A stretch of 60,863 nucleotides of DNA from Cryobacterium sp. Y11 (GTDB taxonomy: Bacteria > Actinomycetota > Actinomycetes > Actinomycetales > Microbacteriaceae): positions 1-60,863 of the forward strand of contig NZ_PJJO01000045.1 in NCBI RefSeq assembly GCF_002929535.1, written 5' to 3'. The position numbers were made by a program, and so were the translations under genes. This document shows, in pieces, positions 26,615-35,065 of this stretch. Numbering within the stretch: position 1 is the first letter of the stretch; every line of letters begins with the position of its first letter. A model generated the notes under the pieces. The model worked only from the letters and a program-made list of their open reading frames with translations. It was not told the origin of the DNA and did no database searches.

Positions 26615-27373
26615 CTACTGGGCCCGGCTAAGCCATTCGTCAAGACTCGTTGTTGCCAGTCGGTGCGATAAGGCCGGGTCATGTCCGGGGGTGAGGGACG
26701 TGTCGTTGACGTTGCCGCCGAAGTATCCGATGGCCGGGTCTGTGACGATTTTGCGGATGTCTCCGGCCTTGGTCAACACGCGCCGTCCGAGCTCAACGAT
26801 GGGGAGGGCTTCAGGGCCGGCGAGTTCCCAGGTGTTGTTGGTCGGTGGTGTTGTCGCAACTTCGGCGAGGACTTCGGAGATGTCAGCTGCAGCGATGGGT
26901 TGCATGAGCACTGGGGAAAGTCGTACCGTCGTCTCGTCAGCGGTTCCTTCAGCGATACCGGCGAGAAATTCGAAGAACTGCGTAGCACGGACGATCGTGT
27001 ACGGGGAACCGCTGTTCTTGACGATGTTCTCCTGGGCCACTTTGGCGCGCATATAGCCAATGTCGGGCATCCGATCCGCGCCGACAATGGATAACACCAC
27101 GTGGTGCCCAACGCCCGCGAACTTGGCTGCATCAACGATGGTGCGAGTCGATGTCTGAAAGAACTCCAGCACAGCCTCGTCCTCCAACGACGGCGAATTC
27201 GGAATATCAACGACAACGTCCGCGCCAGCAAACGCGTCCGCAACTCCGTCCCCGGTCAGCGTGTTGACGCCCGTGGAAGGTGAAGCGGGGACAACGTCGT
27301 GGCCCGCATTGCGCAGCAACTCGACCACAGGCTTACCGATAAGTCCAGTTCCTCCGACGACGACGATCTTCAT
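26615..27373 (-). CDS. NAD(P)-binding NmrA/SDR-a type protein
   Basis: A 252-residue atypical short-chain dehydrogenase. The glycine-rich nucleotide motif is at the very N terminus (MKIVVVGGTGLIGKPVVELL). HHVVLSIVGADRMPDIGYMR followed by AKVAQENIVKNSGSPYTIVR is the segment conserved in NmrA/YwnB-like proteins. They bind NAD(P) and act as redox sensors or reductases; many lack the catalytic Tyr-Lys pair. The ATG has an AAGGAAG site. No neighbour indicates a pathway. Confidence 0.85.
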   Translation of the reverse strand: MKIVVVGGTGLIGKPVVELLRNAGHDVVPASPSTGVNTLTGDGVADAFAGADVVVDIPNSPSLEDEAVLEFFQTSTRTIVDAAKFAGVGHHVVLSIVGADRMPDIGYMRAKVAQENIVKNSGSPYTIVRATQFFEFLAGIAEGTADETTVRLSPVLMQPIAAADISEVLAEVATTPPTNNTWELAGPEALPIVELGRRVLTKAGDIRKIVTDPAIGYFGGNVNDTSLTPGHDPALSHRLATTSLDEWLSRAQ

Positions 27374-27661
27374 GTGCTTCCTTTCGAGGCTCTTCAGATT
27401 TAAGCGGGTAACGTACGCCTCGCGACTGCAGCCCGCGTATCAGCGAGTACACACCCAGCGTACCCACCGACGTTAGTAGACAGGTTGCGAAACCCAAAAG
27501 CATTGCGACCCTGATGATGTGTGGGACAAGTAGGACCCCAGACCTGACACCCTCTCGACAGACGAGGCAGAGACCTCAACCGGGTCACAGTGGATTCCGA
27601 CCCGCCTACATCCAGTGAAATGAATGCACTCGCCGGATATTTCACTCTTCACAAACCACCC

Positions 27662-27943
27662 TTATAAGTACTTTTTGAGGGCGCGAATGAGTTGTGCCAT
27701 TTCGCGGCGCCCAAGATCAGTACTTCGGACAATCGTTTCGGAGTATCGCTCTCGGCGTTCCTTGCCAACCATGACGTAGTCGTTCTCTCTGAGCACTCGA
27801 ATCGTCTTGGAAATATCAGTGATGCTCAAACTAGTGAACTCACCAATCGATGCATAGTTCGATTTCTCAACCTGACACAGGAACCCCATCACCTTGAACC
27901 GCTGAAGAGGATAAAGCACTTTGTTGATCGACTCGTCACTCAC
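27662..27943 (-). CDS. Winged-helix (MarR/ArsR-like) regulator
   Basis: A 93-residue protein starting at GTG 27943, which overlaps the preceding gene's stop (GTGA). Helix-turn-helix region: NKVLYPLQRFKVMGFLCQVE, then FTSLSITDISKTIRVLREND, with the beta wing YVMVGKERRERYSETIVRST. This is the pattern of single-domain winged-helix regulators (PF13601-like). Overlap with the membrane-protein gene 27940-28347 indicates a regulator/membrane pair, a layout often seen when the membrane protein modulates the regulator. The ligand is unknown. Confidence 0.75.
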   Translation of the reverse strand: MSDESINKVLYPLQRFKVMGFLCQVEKSNYASIGEFTSLSITDISKTIRVLRENDYVMVGKERRERYSETIVRSTDLGRREMAQLIRALKKYL

Positions 27944-28347
27944 GCGCGGCGTCGCCGAAACAACAGCGCCATAAACATCCCCACTACCAACACATTCAAC
28001 AGGGGCACACCAACAAGCACCCAAACGCTCTCGACGGGCGCATATCGCCACTGTCCGAAAGAGCTCACGATCACAAAAACGCCAGCACCCACCGATACCG
28101 AAAACATATATCCGGGAATTACCGGCTCGTTCGTCCGGCCCGAGCGCGTGGCGTAAATCGTGACAGCCATAAACCCGGCAATCACCGCCAGGATCGGACC
28201 AAAAATACTGCCCAGCCCCCCCACGACTCCACTACCGTACGCAAGAACAGGCGTAACAGCGATAAAAATAATGTCTCGCCCCGTAAACACTCGAGACGGC
28301 CCAGCGGACAGCGCGGACAGACGAGACTGAACTTCACCAGATTCCAT
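27940..28347 (-). CDS. Small four-helix membrane protein
   Basis: A 135-residue protein from ATG 28347 (AGGAAAGC upstream); a longer frame to 28428 is possible. After a polar N terminus (MESGEVQSRLSALSAGPSRV) there are four hydrophobic segments, beginning IIFIAVTPVLAYGSGVVGGL, ILAVIAGFMAVTIYA, MFSVSVGAGVFVIVSSFG and WVLVGVPLLNVLVVGMFMAL, and a basic end FRRRRA. No family recognised. Translational overlap with the winged-helix regulator suggests they act together. Between it and rep (28348-28652) I see no gene. Confidence 0.65.
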   Translation of the reverse strand: MESGEVQSRLSALSAGPSRVFTGRDIIFIAVTPVLAYGSGVVGGLGSIFGPILAVIAGFMAVTIYATRSGRTNEPVIPGYMFSVSVGAGVFVIVSSFGQWRYAPVESVWVLVGVPLLNVLVVGMFMALLFRRRRA

Positions 28348-28652
28348 TGATCCAAGCTTTCCTATCAATTCTTCCACTACTTGCAGCCTATGCAAGTGTC
28401 TCCCAAACTGCAATCGTGGAGTCTTCAAACAGCAACATGCAGATCGGATTCACCGAGTGAATACTCGTCTTTATAAAGTCCCTGGGTGATGAGAGTCAAC
28501 GCCAAGGTTGGAATCGAGGTAGGCGCAGGAGAGCGCTAGGGCTGATGCGGGTGACGCCTACCTGCACGGCTCCTGCCATCATGTGGCCACATGCACACCA
28601 CTGGCACAAGCACCTCGGAGACACCGCCCGACCCCAGAGGTGTAACTGCCAG

Positions 28653-30587
28653 TTAGGCGGCGTCGCCGAGGTACTGCCACCGATTCTCCGGGTTCAACAT
28701 TCCCAAATCCACCAACTCTCGCGCCGAACGATGATCACCACGCTGATCACCAGAACGCGGATACCGCGGCCACACCCGCTCACCCGGCGCATTTGCGTCA
28801 CGAAAGAGGGGCCGGCTCGACACGTCCACTCGCTTCGAGCGACGCCGAGGAGCAGCATTCATCGTGGCAACTTCGGCTTGCCACCACTCCCACACCTCCC
28901 GCTCGACTCGATACCGATTCGCTCGATCCAACAACAACCCGGCGACACCGATAACGCGAGCGGCCAGGTCACGTAGGTCCCGTTTCGCCCGTGACCACCC
29001 CTCCGCACGCTTCACAATCAGTCGGTGACGGCGGAGGCGGCTGAAAATCGTCGCCGTATGGCGAGTACTAACCCCAAGTAAGCGAGCAGCCCTATCAAGG
29101 GTCAAGGCAGGGTGCTGGGCAAGGAGCGCGTACACCTTGCCAGCGAGATGTCCCAACCCCGAACGGGTAAAGAGATCATGACGACCATCGGTCAACTGCC
29201 GTTCCAACACAGCCACCAAGGAGCTACGCCGACTGAAAAGTTCAGAGGGGGGGCGGGGGTTATTAAATGGTTGTGACGCAACCGTACGAGAAGCTGTGGA
29301 AAAGTCCCCCGATAAGCGCCATTCAGCGGCGTTGCCGCTGTCACTGGGCGAGACCCGAACGAGGAAACCGTCCTGGGCAAGGGCAGTAAGGGCCCGTCTG
29401 GCGGTGTCGCGGCTCAGGCCCACCATCAGAGCCAGATCCCGGATCGACGCCGCGACAGTACGCTTACCCGTCTGCACCGTCAGGTACGCCACGGCGGACA
29501 GGATCGTGCGGCGCGACACCGCCGCTTCGGACTGGCCCCAACGTCCAGGGGAGACCCGGAATCGAGTCAGGAGGTCCTCGACACCGTCGACGATGACGCC
29601 CAGCTCCGTCAGATCGGCCGGGACATGCGAGGCCCGAAGCGGCGCCTGCACGGCCGAATACTGCTGGGCCTTCGCCCACTGCCGTTCCAGCCGCGCCGTC
29701 GCCTCCGCCGGGGCGCGCGGCTTGCGCGTGCCCCGGCTGGTGTTCTTGGTCCGGTAGTGCTCCATCCCCGGCGCCGACGGTGCCTCCCGCGAAACGTCCG
29801 CCAGGGTCCACCCGGCCGACGCGGCCGCGAGCAAGCACATAAACCCCGTCCAACTCGGGTTGCTGCCGCCGTTGACGGTGGCCATGTGGCCTTGGCCCCA
29901 CGCGCTGAGCGGGCGGTGCGCACTGTAGCGAGTATCAATCGGGCCAGACGGCGTCGTATCCGCCGGCCTCGGCGCCGGCCTCGCCCGATCAAGAACCCCC
30001 GTCAAGGCATCAAGATCACTGCTGGTTACTGTCGGCGACAACAATCCTGCCAGAGCGCCACGGAGAACAATCGAGCGGCTACCGTCGCGGTGCGGAGCCA
30101 GCGGCGGTCGCGCACCACCCTCCCGCGGGTTACAGAGCATCCCATGGTCCAACGTCACATAATTGGCGTGCGCTGCGGCTGCAAGGGCGGCCACCGCAGT
30201 AGCCGGCGCACCCCCCTGCACAGCAACCCAGATGTGGCGGCCACCAGTACCGGAGGATTGACAGACGACGTGTGCGATCCCGAGGCGGTCGAGGATCCCC
30301 GAGAGGGCATCACAGTCATCGACAGCGCGCTCCATCAAGTCGGGGGAGACCACGCCAGCTTCTTTGCCGTCGAAGTCAAAACACAACAGACGGAAAATGC
30401 CCGCCTCATCGGCCAGACGAACCAGCCACGGTGTCGTGGGTTGCGTCGGCCCGACGCGGAAGATGAGGGGGTAGCTGTTCTCATCTAGACGCCCATAAAC
30501 ATCACGCTTCATCACGCGCACCTGGCCGCGCGGGCTCAACCGACGCGTCACATCCCACGCCGTCAACAAGTCGGAAGACACGCCCAA
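28653..30587 (-). CDS. Plasmid replication initiator, primase-like with winged helices
   Basis: About 644 residues as called from TTG 30587. The N-terminal third resembles the archaeo-eukaryotic primase fold seen in actinobacterial plasmid Rep proteins (LLCFDFDGKEAG with the acidic DxD, HVVCQSSGTGGRHIWVAVQG). The centre has a winged helix (DLALMVGLSRDTARRALTAL) and a second follows (RAARLLGVSTRHTATIFSRL), with a basic C terminus. It probably binds the origin and starts replication. The start is doubtful: no ribosome site precedes TTG 30587 or GTG 30581, while a strong site precedes ATG 30646, one base out of frame (see the 30588-30646 entry). Confidence 0.75.
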   Translation of the reverse strand: MGVSSDLLTAWDVTRRLSPRGQVRVMKRDVYGRLDENSYPLIFRVGPTQPTTPWLVRLADEAGIFRLLCFDFDGKEAGVVSPDLMERAVDDCDALSGILDRLGIAHVVCQSSGTGGRHIWVAVQGGAPATAVAALAAAAHANYVTLDHGMLCNPREGGARPPLAPHRDGSRSIVLRGALAGLLSPTVTSSDLDALTGVLDRARPAPRPADTTPSGPIDTRYSAHRPLSAWGQGHMATVNGGSNPSWTGFMCLLAAASAGWTLADVSREAPSAPGMEHYRTKNTSRGTRKPRAPAEATARLERQWAKAQQYSAVQAPLRASHVPADLTELGVIVDGVEDLLTRFRVSPGRWGQSEAAVSRRTILSAVAYLTVQTGKRTVAASIRDLALMVGLSRDTARRALTALAQDGFLVRVSPSDSGNAAEWRLSGDFSTASRTVASQPFNNPRPPSELFSRRSSLVAVLERQLTDGRHDLFTRSGLGHLAGKVYALLAQHPALTLDRAARLLGVSTRHTATIFSRLRRHRLIVKRAEGWSRAKRDLRDLAARVIGVAGLLLDRANRYRVEREVWEWWQAEVATMNAAPRRRSKRVDVSSRPLFRDANAPGERVWPRYPRSGDQRGDHRSARELVDLGMLNPENRWQYLGDAA

Positions 30588-30646
30588 CGAAGTTTCATCT
30601 ACGGAAACACCGTCAAAACGGTATACATCGGTTACTATGGGGACAT
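30588..30646 (-). other. Probable original 5' end of rep, now out of frame
   Basis: GAAGGAG precedes ATG 30646, which is followed by only two codons and TAG (30635). Adding one C to the C4 run (30642-30639) would give MSPIVTDVYRFDGVSVDETS leading directly into the Rep frame. Either one base has been lost (or misread), or rep depends on re-initiation: two further mini-frames, 30628-30599 (nine codons) and 30598-30563, chain by adjacent stop/start codons toward the TTG/GTG starts. Confidence 0.6.
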
Positions 30647-30699
30647 CTCCTTCGCTTCAACTCTTGGGGGCGCAAAAGAACCTCCCGTGAGGGCTGGTG

Positions 30700-30793
30700 A
30701 TTTTGATTAGCTCGAACCTCGGGCCTGGCAGCATGAGGGTTTGAGCTACGAAACTTGGATAAGCCCGTTGCGAAAGCGACGGGCTTTTTCGTT
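30700..30793 (+). ncRNA. Possible antisense control RNA with terminator
   Basis: On the plus strand a stem (TAGCTCGAACCTC 30708-30720 with GAGGGTTTGAGCTA 30735-30748) is followed by a rho-independent terminator: AAGCCCGT (30761-30768), loop, ACGGGCTT (30779-30786), then TTTCG. No plus-strand gene lies upstream except DNA antisense to the rep leader. A short RNA here would be complementary to the rep 5' untranslated region, as in copy-number control systems. I found no convincing promoter for it. Confidence 0.4.
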
Positions 30794-31029
30794 TAAGCCA
30801 CGTCTAGGATGGGCAGCTCCTCGTGCTTCTGCTGGACGGGCGATTCTGGCGCGAACTCGGACAAGCCGACCTCGCGGGCCAGAATCGAGGCAATGAAATC
30901 GTTGACGCTCATGCCGCGCGATTCAGCACGTTGGCGCACTGCCTCGCTCACGGGTGGCGCGACGCGTGTTAGAAGCGGGAGCCGCTCACCTTTGCTGTAG
31001 CGGCCACCGCGGTATCGCTGTGTAGTCAT
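30793..31029 (-). CDS. Small ribbon-helix-helix-like protein
   Basis: A 78-residue basic protein. The segment VAPPVSEAVRQRAESRGMSV with NDFIASILAREVGL resembles the RHH/CopG-type DNA-binding fold found in plasmid antitoxins and copy or partition regulators. The N terminus is Arg/Tyr-rich. It lies just upstream of rep on the same strand, so a role in rep or partition control is plausible. No toxin partner is adjacent. Confidence 0.6.
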   Translation of the reverse strand: MTTQRYRGGRYSKGERLPLLTRVAPPVSEAVRQRAESRGMSVNDFIASILAREVGLSEFAPESPVQQKHEELPILDVA

Positions 31030-31089
31030 ACGATGAATCTATCGGTCCCGAGAAACAGAAACTTGTTGGCAGGCCCGGCGTGTCGGATT

Positions 31090-31509
31090 TTACTCATCGG
31101 ATCCTCGCTGGTTGCTGGTCTCCTGGAGACGTTGGCGGAGCTGGACCTTATGAACGATCCAGCGATTTCCGACGTGGTAGGCGGGTATCTCGCCTGTTTG
31201 TAGCCATCGGTAGATGGTGGGCTTGGTCTTGTCGAAGAGGTCTATGAGGTCGCGGTAGCTCAGTTCGTCACCGTAGGCGGCGAGCACGTCGACGATGGCC
31301 GTGGGGCCGGCAGGCGCCTGATTGCTGGTGGAGTCGAGCCACGCACGAATTTCAGCTTTGAAGATGATCCAGGAGCCGACGACTTGGTGCGCGGGGATGA
31401 TGCCGCTGTGGAGTCGGGCGAACACGGCGGGTTTTCCGACGTGGAGAATTTTGGCCACGTCGGTGGTGGTCAGTGTCTCTGGGTAGGTGTCCCAGTATTC
31501 ATCGTCCAT
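31090..31509 (-). CDS. Tandem excisionase-type HTH protein
   Basis: A 139-residue protein containing two MerR/excisionase-like helix-turn-helix units: TLTTTDVAKILHVGKPAVFA … GSWIIFKAEIRAWL, and LSYRDLIDLFDKTKPTIYRW … VGNRWIVHKVQLRQRL. Duplicated domains of this type bind two adjacent DNA sites. It sits between the replication region and the transfer genes, so it may regulate either. Another excisionase-like protein is encoded at 34667-34924. Confidence 0.72.
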   Translation of the reverse strand: MDDEYWDTYPETLTTTDVAKILHVGKPAVFARLHSGIIPAHQVVGSWIIFKAEIRAWLDSTSNQAPAGPTAIVDVLAAYGDELSYRDLIDLFDKTKPTIYRWLQTGEIPAYHVGNRWIVHKVQLRQRLQETSNQRGSDE

Positions 31510-31681
31510 CAGGGGCGGTGTCTTTCATGTGAAAATCCGATTCGGATATGCGGCAAACGGTCACCGGGTCGGTCCGTGCTGGTGGGGTGAATATCAGCAT
31601 TGTTATCCACACCACTTATGGCATTATTCCAGCAGGTCACCCCCGCTTTTATGCCCGGGAGCCTGCATGCCTGATTCGGGG

Positions 31682-32806
31682 TCATGAATATTGCCTCTGG
31701 CACGACTCTGCCGGGCACAATTCCATGCCGAACAGGGTGAAGTATTCCTCTGGATTCACAAACCCCGCCGATGCCGACGGACCGCCTAGGTCCTCACCTG
31801 CTGTGAGGGTGTTCACGGCGTCGTTCGTGCTGCCTGCTGTGTTGATGCGAAGGTCGAGGTGGCATCCGGTGGAGGGTCCCTCGTTGCCGACGAGCGCGAT
31901 CGGCTGACTGGTCGTGACAGTGTCTCCGACTTGTACGGACACGTCGGACAGTTTCATGTGCAGGTAGGAGACGGTGTAGCCGTCCGCTGATTTGATCGAG
32001 ACCTGGTATCCCGCAATGAGAGTGACGGTTCCGCCGGTGATTGCGTAGATCTGGTCACCGCAGGGGTTTGGGTAATGCTGCAGATCAGCGGCGGGGTGCC
32101 AGCTGCTCGCCCCCGCGACAGGACTCTCCCTCGGCCCGTAGTCGCCGGTCATATTGAAACCGGCGCTCAGCGGCAGAGCAACGGCGCCACTGGCGCAGCC
32201 ACCACCGGCGGCACCGTCTCCGGCGAGAGCGGTCACGATCTGGTCGGCTGCGCCGAAGAAGCTTTCGTAGTGGAATGGGTCGGCGTTGCCCTGCACTTTG
32301 TGAATGGCGAGGGTGGGCGCAAGGCTCTGCCAGTCGGCCACGCCGACCAGGCGCTCGAAGAACGCGGTCGCGGCATGGGTGGGGTCCATCACCTCGTCGC
32401 GGGTTCCCCACGTTCCCAGGCGCCATTGCTGCTGGAATAAGCCCAGTGAGCTGGTGGGGGTGCCGTCCGGGTTGGTGACGCCGTAAAGATCGTCGCCGAA
32501 ACCGACGTTCACGAGAGAGCTTTCCCCCATGGCCGTCATTACCCCGAGGACTTGGGCGGTGCGGTCCAGTGTGAGAGCACTCGCTGCGTTCATGATGTGC
32601 GCGGCGTTGGTCAGCTGCTCGCCGGAGTACCCGGCGACGGGATCGGTCGGCACCGTCTCGGGGTCGACTGTCCCGGACAGCCCAGTGCACGCGGCGGTCG
32701 CTGCCGGGCCCGAGAACACGACAACGATCAACAGGAACACCGTCGCGACCAGCGCGACGGGCACCCCAATGAGGATCAGAGCGCCTGTCCCTTTTGTGTC
32801 AGCCAC
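31682..32806 (-). CDS. Conjugation cell-wall hydrolase: lysozyme-like plus M23 domain
   Basis: A 374-residue exported protein with an N-terminal signal/anchor (LIGVPVALVATVFLLIVVVF). The middle domain is lysozyme/transglycosylase-like (TAMGESSLVNVGFGDDLYGV, SSLGLFQQQWRLGTWG). The C-terminal domain has the M23 layout (HPAADLQ, ITGGTVTLIAG, SYLHMKL, VGDTVTTSQPIALVG). The final HxH zinc motif reads HLD (GCHLDLRI), so one metal ligand may be replaced by Asp. It would open peptidoglycan for the transfer channel. The lipoprotein and ParA-like genes lie upstream on the same strand. Confidence 0.82.
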   Translation of the reverse strand: MADTKGTGALILIGVPVALVATVFLLIVVVFSGPAATAACTGLSGTVDPETVPTDPVAGYSGEQLTNAAHIMNAASALTLDRTAQVLGVMTAMGESSLVNVGFGDDLYGVTNPDGTPTSSLGLFQQQWRLGTWGTRDEVMDPTHAATAFFERLVGVADWQSLAPTLAIHKVQGNADPFHYESFFGAADQIVTALAGDGAAGGGCASGAVALPLSAGFNMTGDYGPRESPVAGASSWHPAADLQHYPNPCGDQIYAITGGTVTLIAGYQVSIKSADGYTVSYLHMKLSDVSVQVGDTVTTSQPIALVGNEGPSTGCHLDLRINTAGSTNDAVNTLTAGEDLGGPSASAGFVNPEEYFTLFGMELCPAESCQRQYS

Positions 32807-32808
32807 CG

Positions 32809-33321
32809 TTATCCCTGTGCAGGTCGGATTCGGTCAGCGAGCCAGGGCGCGGACGCGCCGAGGCGGCTCAAGCTGACGGTGTACAGGCCCGCGTCGGTGG
32901 GAACCTGAACGATCAGTGCAACCTCGGTGGAGCCGTCCAGAATGGTGCCCGCACCGGTGACCTGGTGCACGGGGACCTGCGCCGGATCCGTTCCTTCGTA
33001 GGCTGCCGCGCCTGTCTGGGTCAGTAGCGGGTACATGTTGTTCATCCACGTCGTGGCATCGAGTGTCGGCTGCCCAAACGTCGTCACGACCTTCTCTGCT
33101 GTGGTGATCGCGTCGGCCCGGCTGTCCGTTCCCGCTTCTGGCACGGGCAGCACGCTCGCGTCATCGGCGGGCGCGCCCAGCACCGCGGTTTCGGACGGCG
33201 TCGACGGTGTACTGGTGGAACTCGTCGGCGGAGCCACGGTCGGCGACGCCGTGGCCCCGGCACATCCTGTCAGAATGAGGGCAGCAGTGAGGTACACCCA
33301 GGCGACCAGTGCGCGTGTCAC
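32809..33321 (-). CDS. Transfer-associated lipoprotein
   Basis: I take GTG 33321 as start because it overlaps the ParA-like stop (GTGA); an upstream ATG at 33357 is less likely. The product has a signal peptide with lipobox LTGC (AALILTGCAG), a Thr/Ser/Pro-rich linker, and a C-terminal domain with TFGQPTLDATTWMNNMYPLL and ALIVQVPTDAGLYTVSLSRL. The fold is probably NTF2-like, as in surface components of Gram-positive transfer channels. It is encoded 2 bases before the wall hydrolase, so the two are co-expressed. Confidence 0.72.
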   Translation of the reverse strand: MTRALVAWVYLTAALILTGCAGATASPTVAPPTSSTSTPSTPSETAVLGAPADDASVLPVPEAGTDSRADAITTAEKVVTTFGQPTLDATTWMNNMYPLLTQTGAAAYEGTDPAQVPVHQVTGAGTILDGSTEVALIVQVPTDAGLYTVSLSRLGASAPWLADRIRPAQG

Positions 33322-34670
33322 AGCCCGTCCGCGACTGCTGCGGTGACTTGCAGCCACGCTTCACGCGTCGCCGGGGCCAGAGCGTCGTAGTTCAGCGTTC
33401 CTCCATCGACCAACGCGGGGTCGTGGGGAACGTCGAGCACGGTGCGAGTCAGGGACGCAAAGTGGTCATGCAACCGGCGGTTCAGCTGCGCATCGGCGAC
33501 CTTCGAGGGGGAGGCGAGAACGGTGACGGCGTTGCGCACCTTCTCTTCGTGGCCTTTTTCATACAGTCCGTCCACAAGCCACGCGGCGCTGGCGGCGGTG
33601 TCCTCACGGATTGTCGAGACGATGACGAGTTGGTCGGCAGCGTCGAGGGCTGCTTCCCAGTTGGAGGCGCGCATGTTGTTGCCCGTGTCAACGACGATGA
33701 CCCGGTAGAACCGGCTCAGGGTGGTGTGCAACTCGTTGAACGCCTGACCATTGATCGTCGATGATGCCGCCGCGTCTTCGTCGGAGGCGAGCACGTCGAA
33801 CTGGGTGGAGCCCTGTGAACGAACATAGTTGTCGAGGTCTCCGACCCGGGCACTGCGGAGGTCGTTGAAGCGTTCAAGGTCGCGGAGTAGATCGACGGCT
33901 GTGTTGCTGTGGCGGGCGGGCTGCGCCCGCCATCCGAGCGTCCCCCGGGTTTCGTTGTTGTCCCACGCCAGCGTGTAACCGCCACGGTAGGTGCCAAACG
34001 TCGCCGCCAGGAGCAACGTCGCGGTGGTCTTATGAGCGCCACCCTTCGGGTTGATGACGACGACCGTTCGGGGCCCGCGCAGGCTTTGCTGGACCCGATC
34101 AATCGCGCCCCGGTGCGTGAGCTCCGCTGCGCCCGGACCCACCGAGACAAGGCCGCCCGTCAGCCGGCGCACAGTGCCCTGCCACCCCATCACGGCCGGC
34201 CCAACCTGGGCAGCTGGCTGAGATTGCAGAAAGTCCTTGAGCGTCAAACGGGCAACTGAATCCCCTAGTCCCTCAAGATGCTCAGAGCGCTCAGAGCGCT
34301 CACGCTGTTCAGGATGGTCTGGGCTCTGAGCGCTGTGGATGTTCGGATCCACGACCAGGCTGGCGGGGTCCACGGGAACGGGAGTGGGCGCGCTTACCGT
34401 TGCTGCAGTAGCACGGTCGGAGAGCGCTTCCACGTGGCCGTCGGGGTAGACCGCGAGCAGTTGTTCCCCCAGCCGGTCCCGGGTATTCAACCGAACGGGG
34501 CGACCCATGTCGGTGGCCGTCACCGTGACGAGGGTGAGAATTTCTGCCCGCACCGCCTGTTCATCAGCGCCGACCACCGACTGCATCACTCCGTTGATCG
34601 CGACGGTTCCCGTTGCATCGGCTGCAACGGTGGCCTCAATCCTGGGGAATATAGGAACGGTCTCGATCAT
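33318..34670 (-). CDS. ParA/MinD-like ATPase with KGGAHKT loop
   Basis: A 450-residue protein. The C-terminal half is a deviant-Walker ATPase: VVVINPKGGAHKTTATLLLA (normally KGGxGKT; here His replaces Gly), then YTLAWDNNETRGTLGWR, VIVVDTGNNMRASNWEAALD and QLVIVSTIREDTAASAAWLV. The N-terminal 200 residues are variable and Pro/Glu-rich. Such ATPases accompany actinobacterial conjugation clusters and may position the transfer machinery or DNA. The start overlaps the upstream HTH gene (ATGA) and the stop overlaps the lipoprotein gene. Confidence 0.8.
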   Translation of the reverse strand: MIETVPIFPRIEATVAADATGTVAINGVMQSVVGADEQAVRAEILTLVTVTATDMGRPVRLNTRDRLGEQLLAVYPDGHVEALSDRATAATVSAPTPVPVDPASLVVDPNIHSAQSPDHPEQRERSERSEHLEGLGDSVARLTLKDFLQSQPAAQVGPAVMGWQGTVRRLTGGLVSVGPGAAELTHRGAIDRVQQSLRGPRTVVVINPKGGAHKTTATLLLAATFGTYRGGYTLAWDNNETRGTLGWRAQPARHSNTAVDLLRDLERFNDLRSARVGDLDNYVRSQGSTQFDVLASDEDAAASSTINGQAFNELHTTLSRFYRVIVVDTGNNMRASNWEAALDAADQLVIVSTIREDTAASAAWLVDGLYEKGHEEKVRNAVTVLASPSKVADAQLNRRLHDHFASLTRTVLDVPHDPALVDGGTLNYDALAPATREAWLQVTAAVADGL

Positions 34671-34924
34671 GACGTGGGGCCTTTCTCGTCGTCCTCTGAA
34701 CCGTGGGCGGAGTCGTCGTTGTGATGACCGATCAGGTACGCGCGCAACTGATCGCGGGCAATCCGCCAGCTCTTGCCGATCTTCACCCCGGGCAACCGGA
34801 TGGCCGCATCACGACTGGTGAGCAAACAACGAACGTTACGCGGCTCCAACCTCAGCACACACGAGACGTCAGCCACGCTCAACATATCGCCGTAGCGGCG
34901 CAACATCGAGTCAGGCCACATCAT
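34667..34924 (-). CDS. Excisionase-like HTH protein
   Basis: A product of about 85 residues from ATG 34924; upstream GTG 34945 is an alternative and neither has a perfect ribosome site. DMLSVADVSCVLRLEPRNVR … LPGVKIGKSWRIARDQLRAY is a MerR/excisionase winged helix. Its stop overlaps the ParA-like start by four bases, and the DUF6668 gene diverges from it. It may regulate the divergent transfer operons. Confidence 0.68.
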   Translation of the reverse strand: MMWPDSMLRRYGDMLSVADVSCVLRLEPRNVRCLLTSRDAAIRLPGVKIGKSWRIARDQLRAYLIGHHNDDSAHGSEDDEKGPTS

Positions 34925-35065
34925 CAGCGCTGTTGTCTCGTCCACCCTCCGAGCGTAACCGACACATAAGGCATATGAGTGCATAAACGTATAAGTACGC
35001 ATCACATAGGTAATATGAATACAGGACGCTGAGAACCCCCAACGCGGGGTAGAACACAAGTCTAT

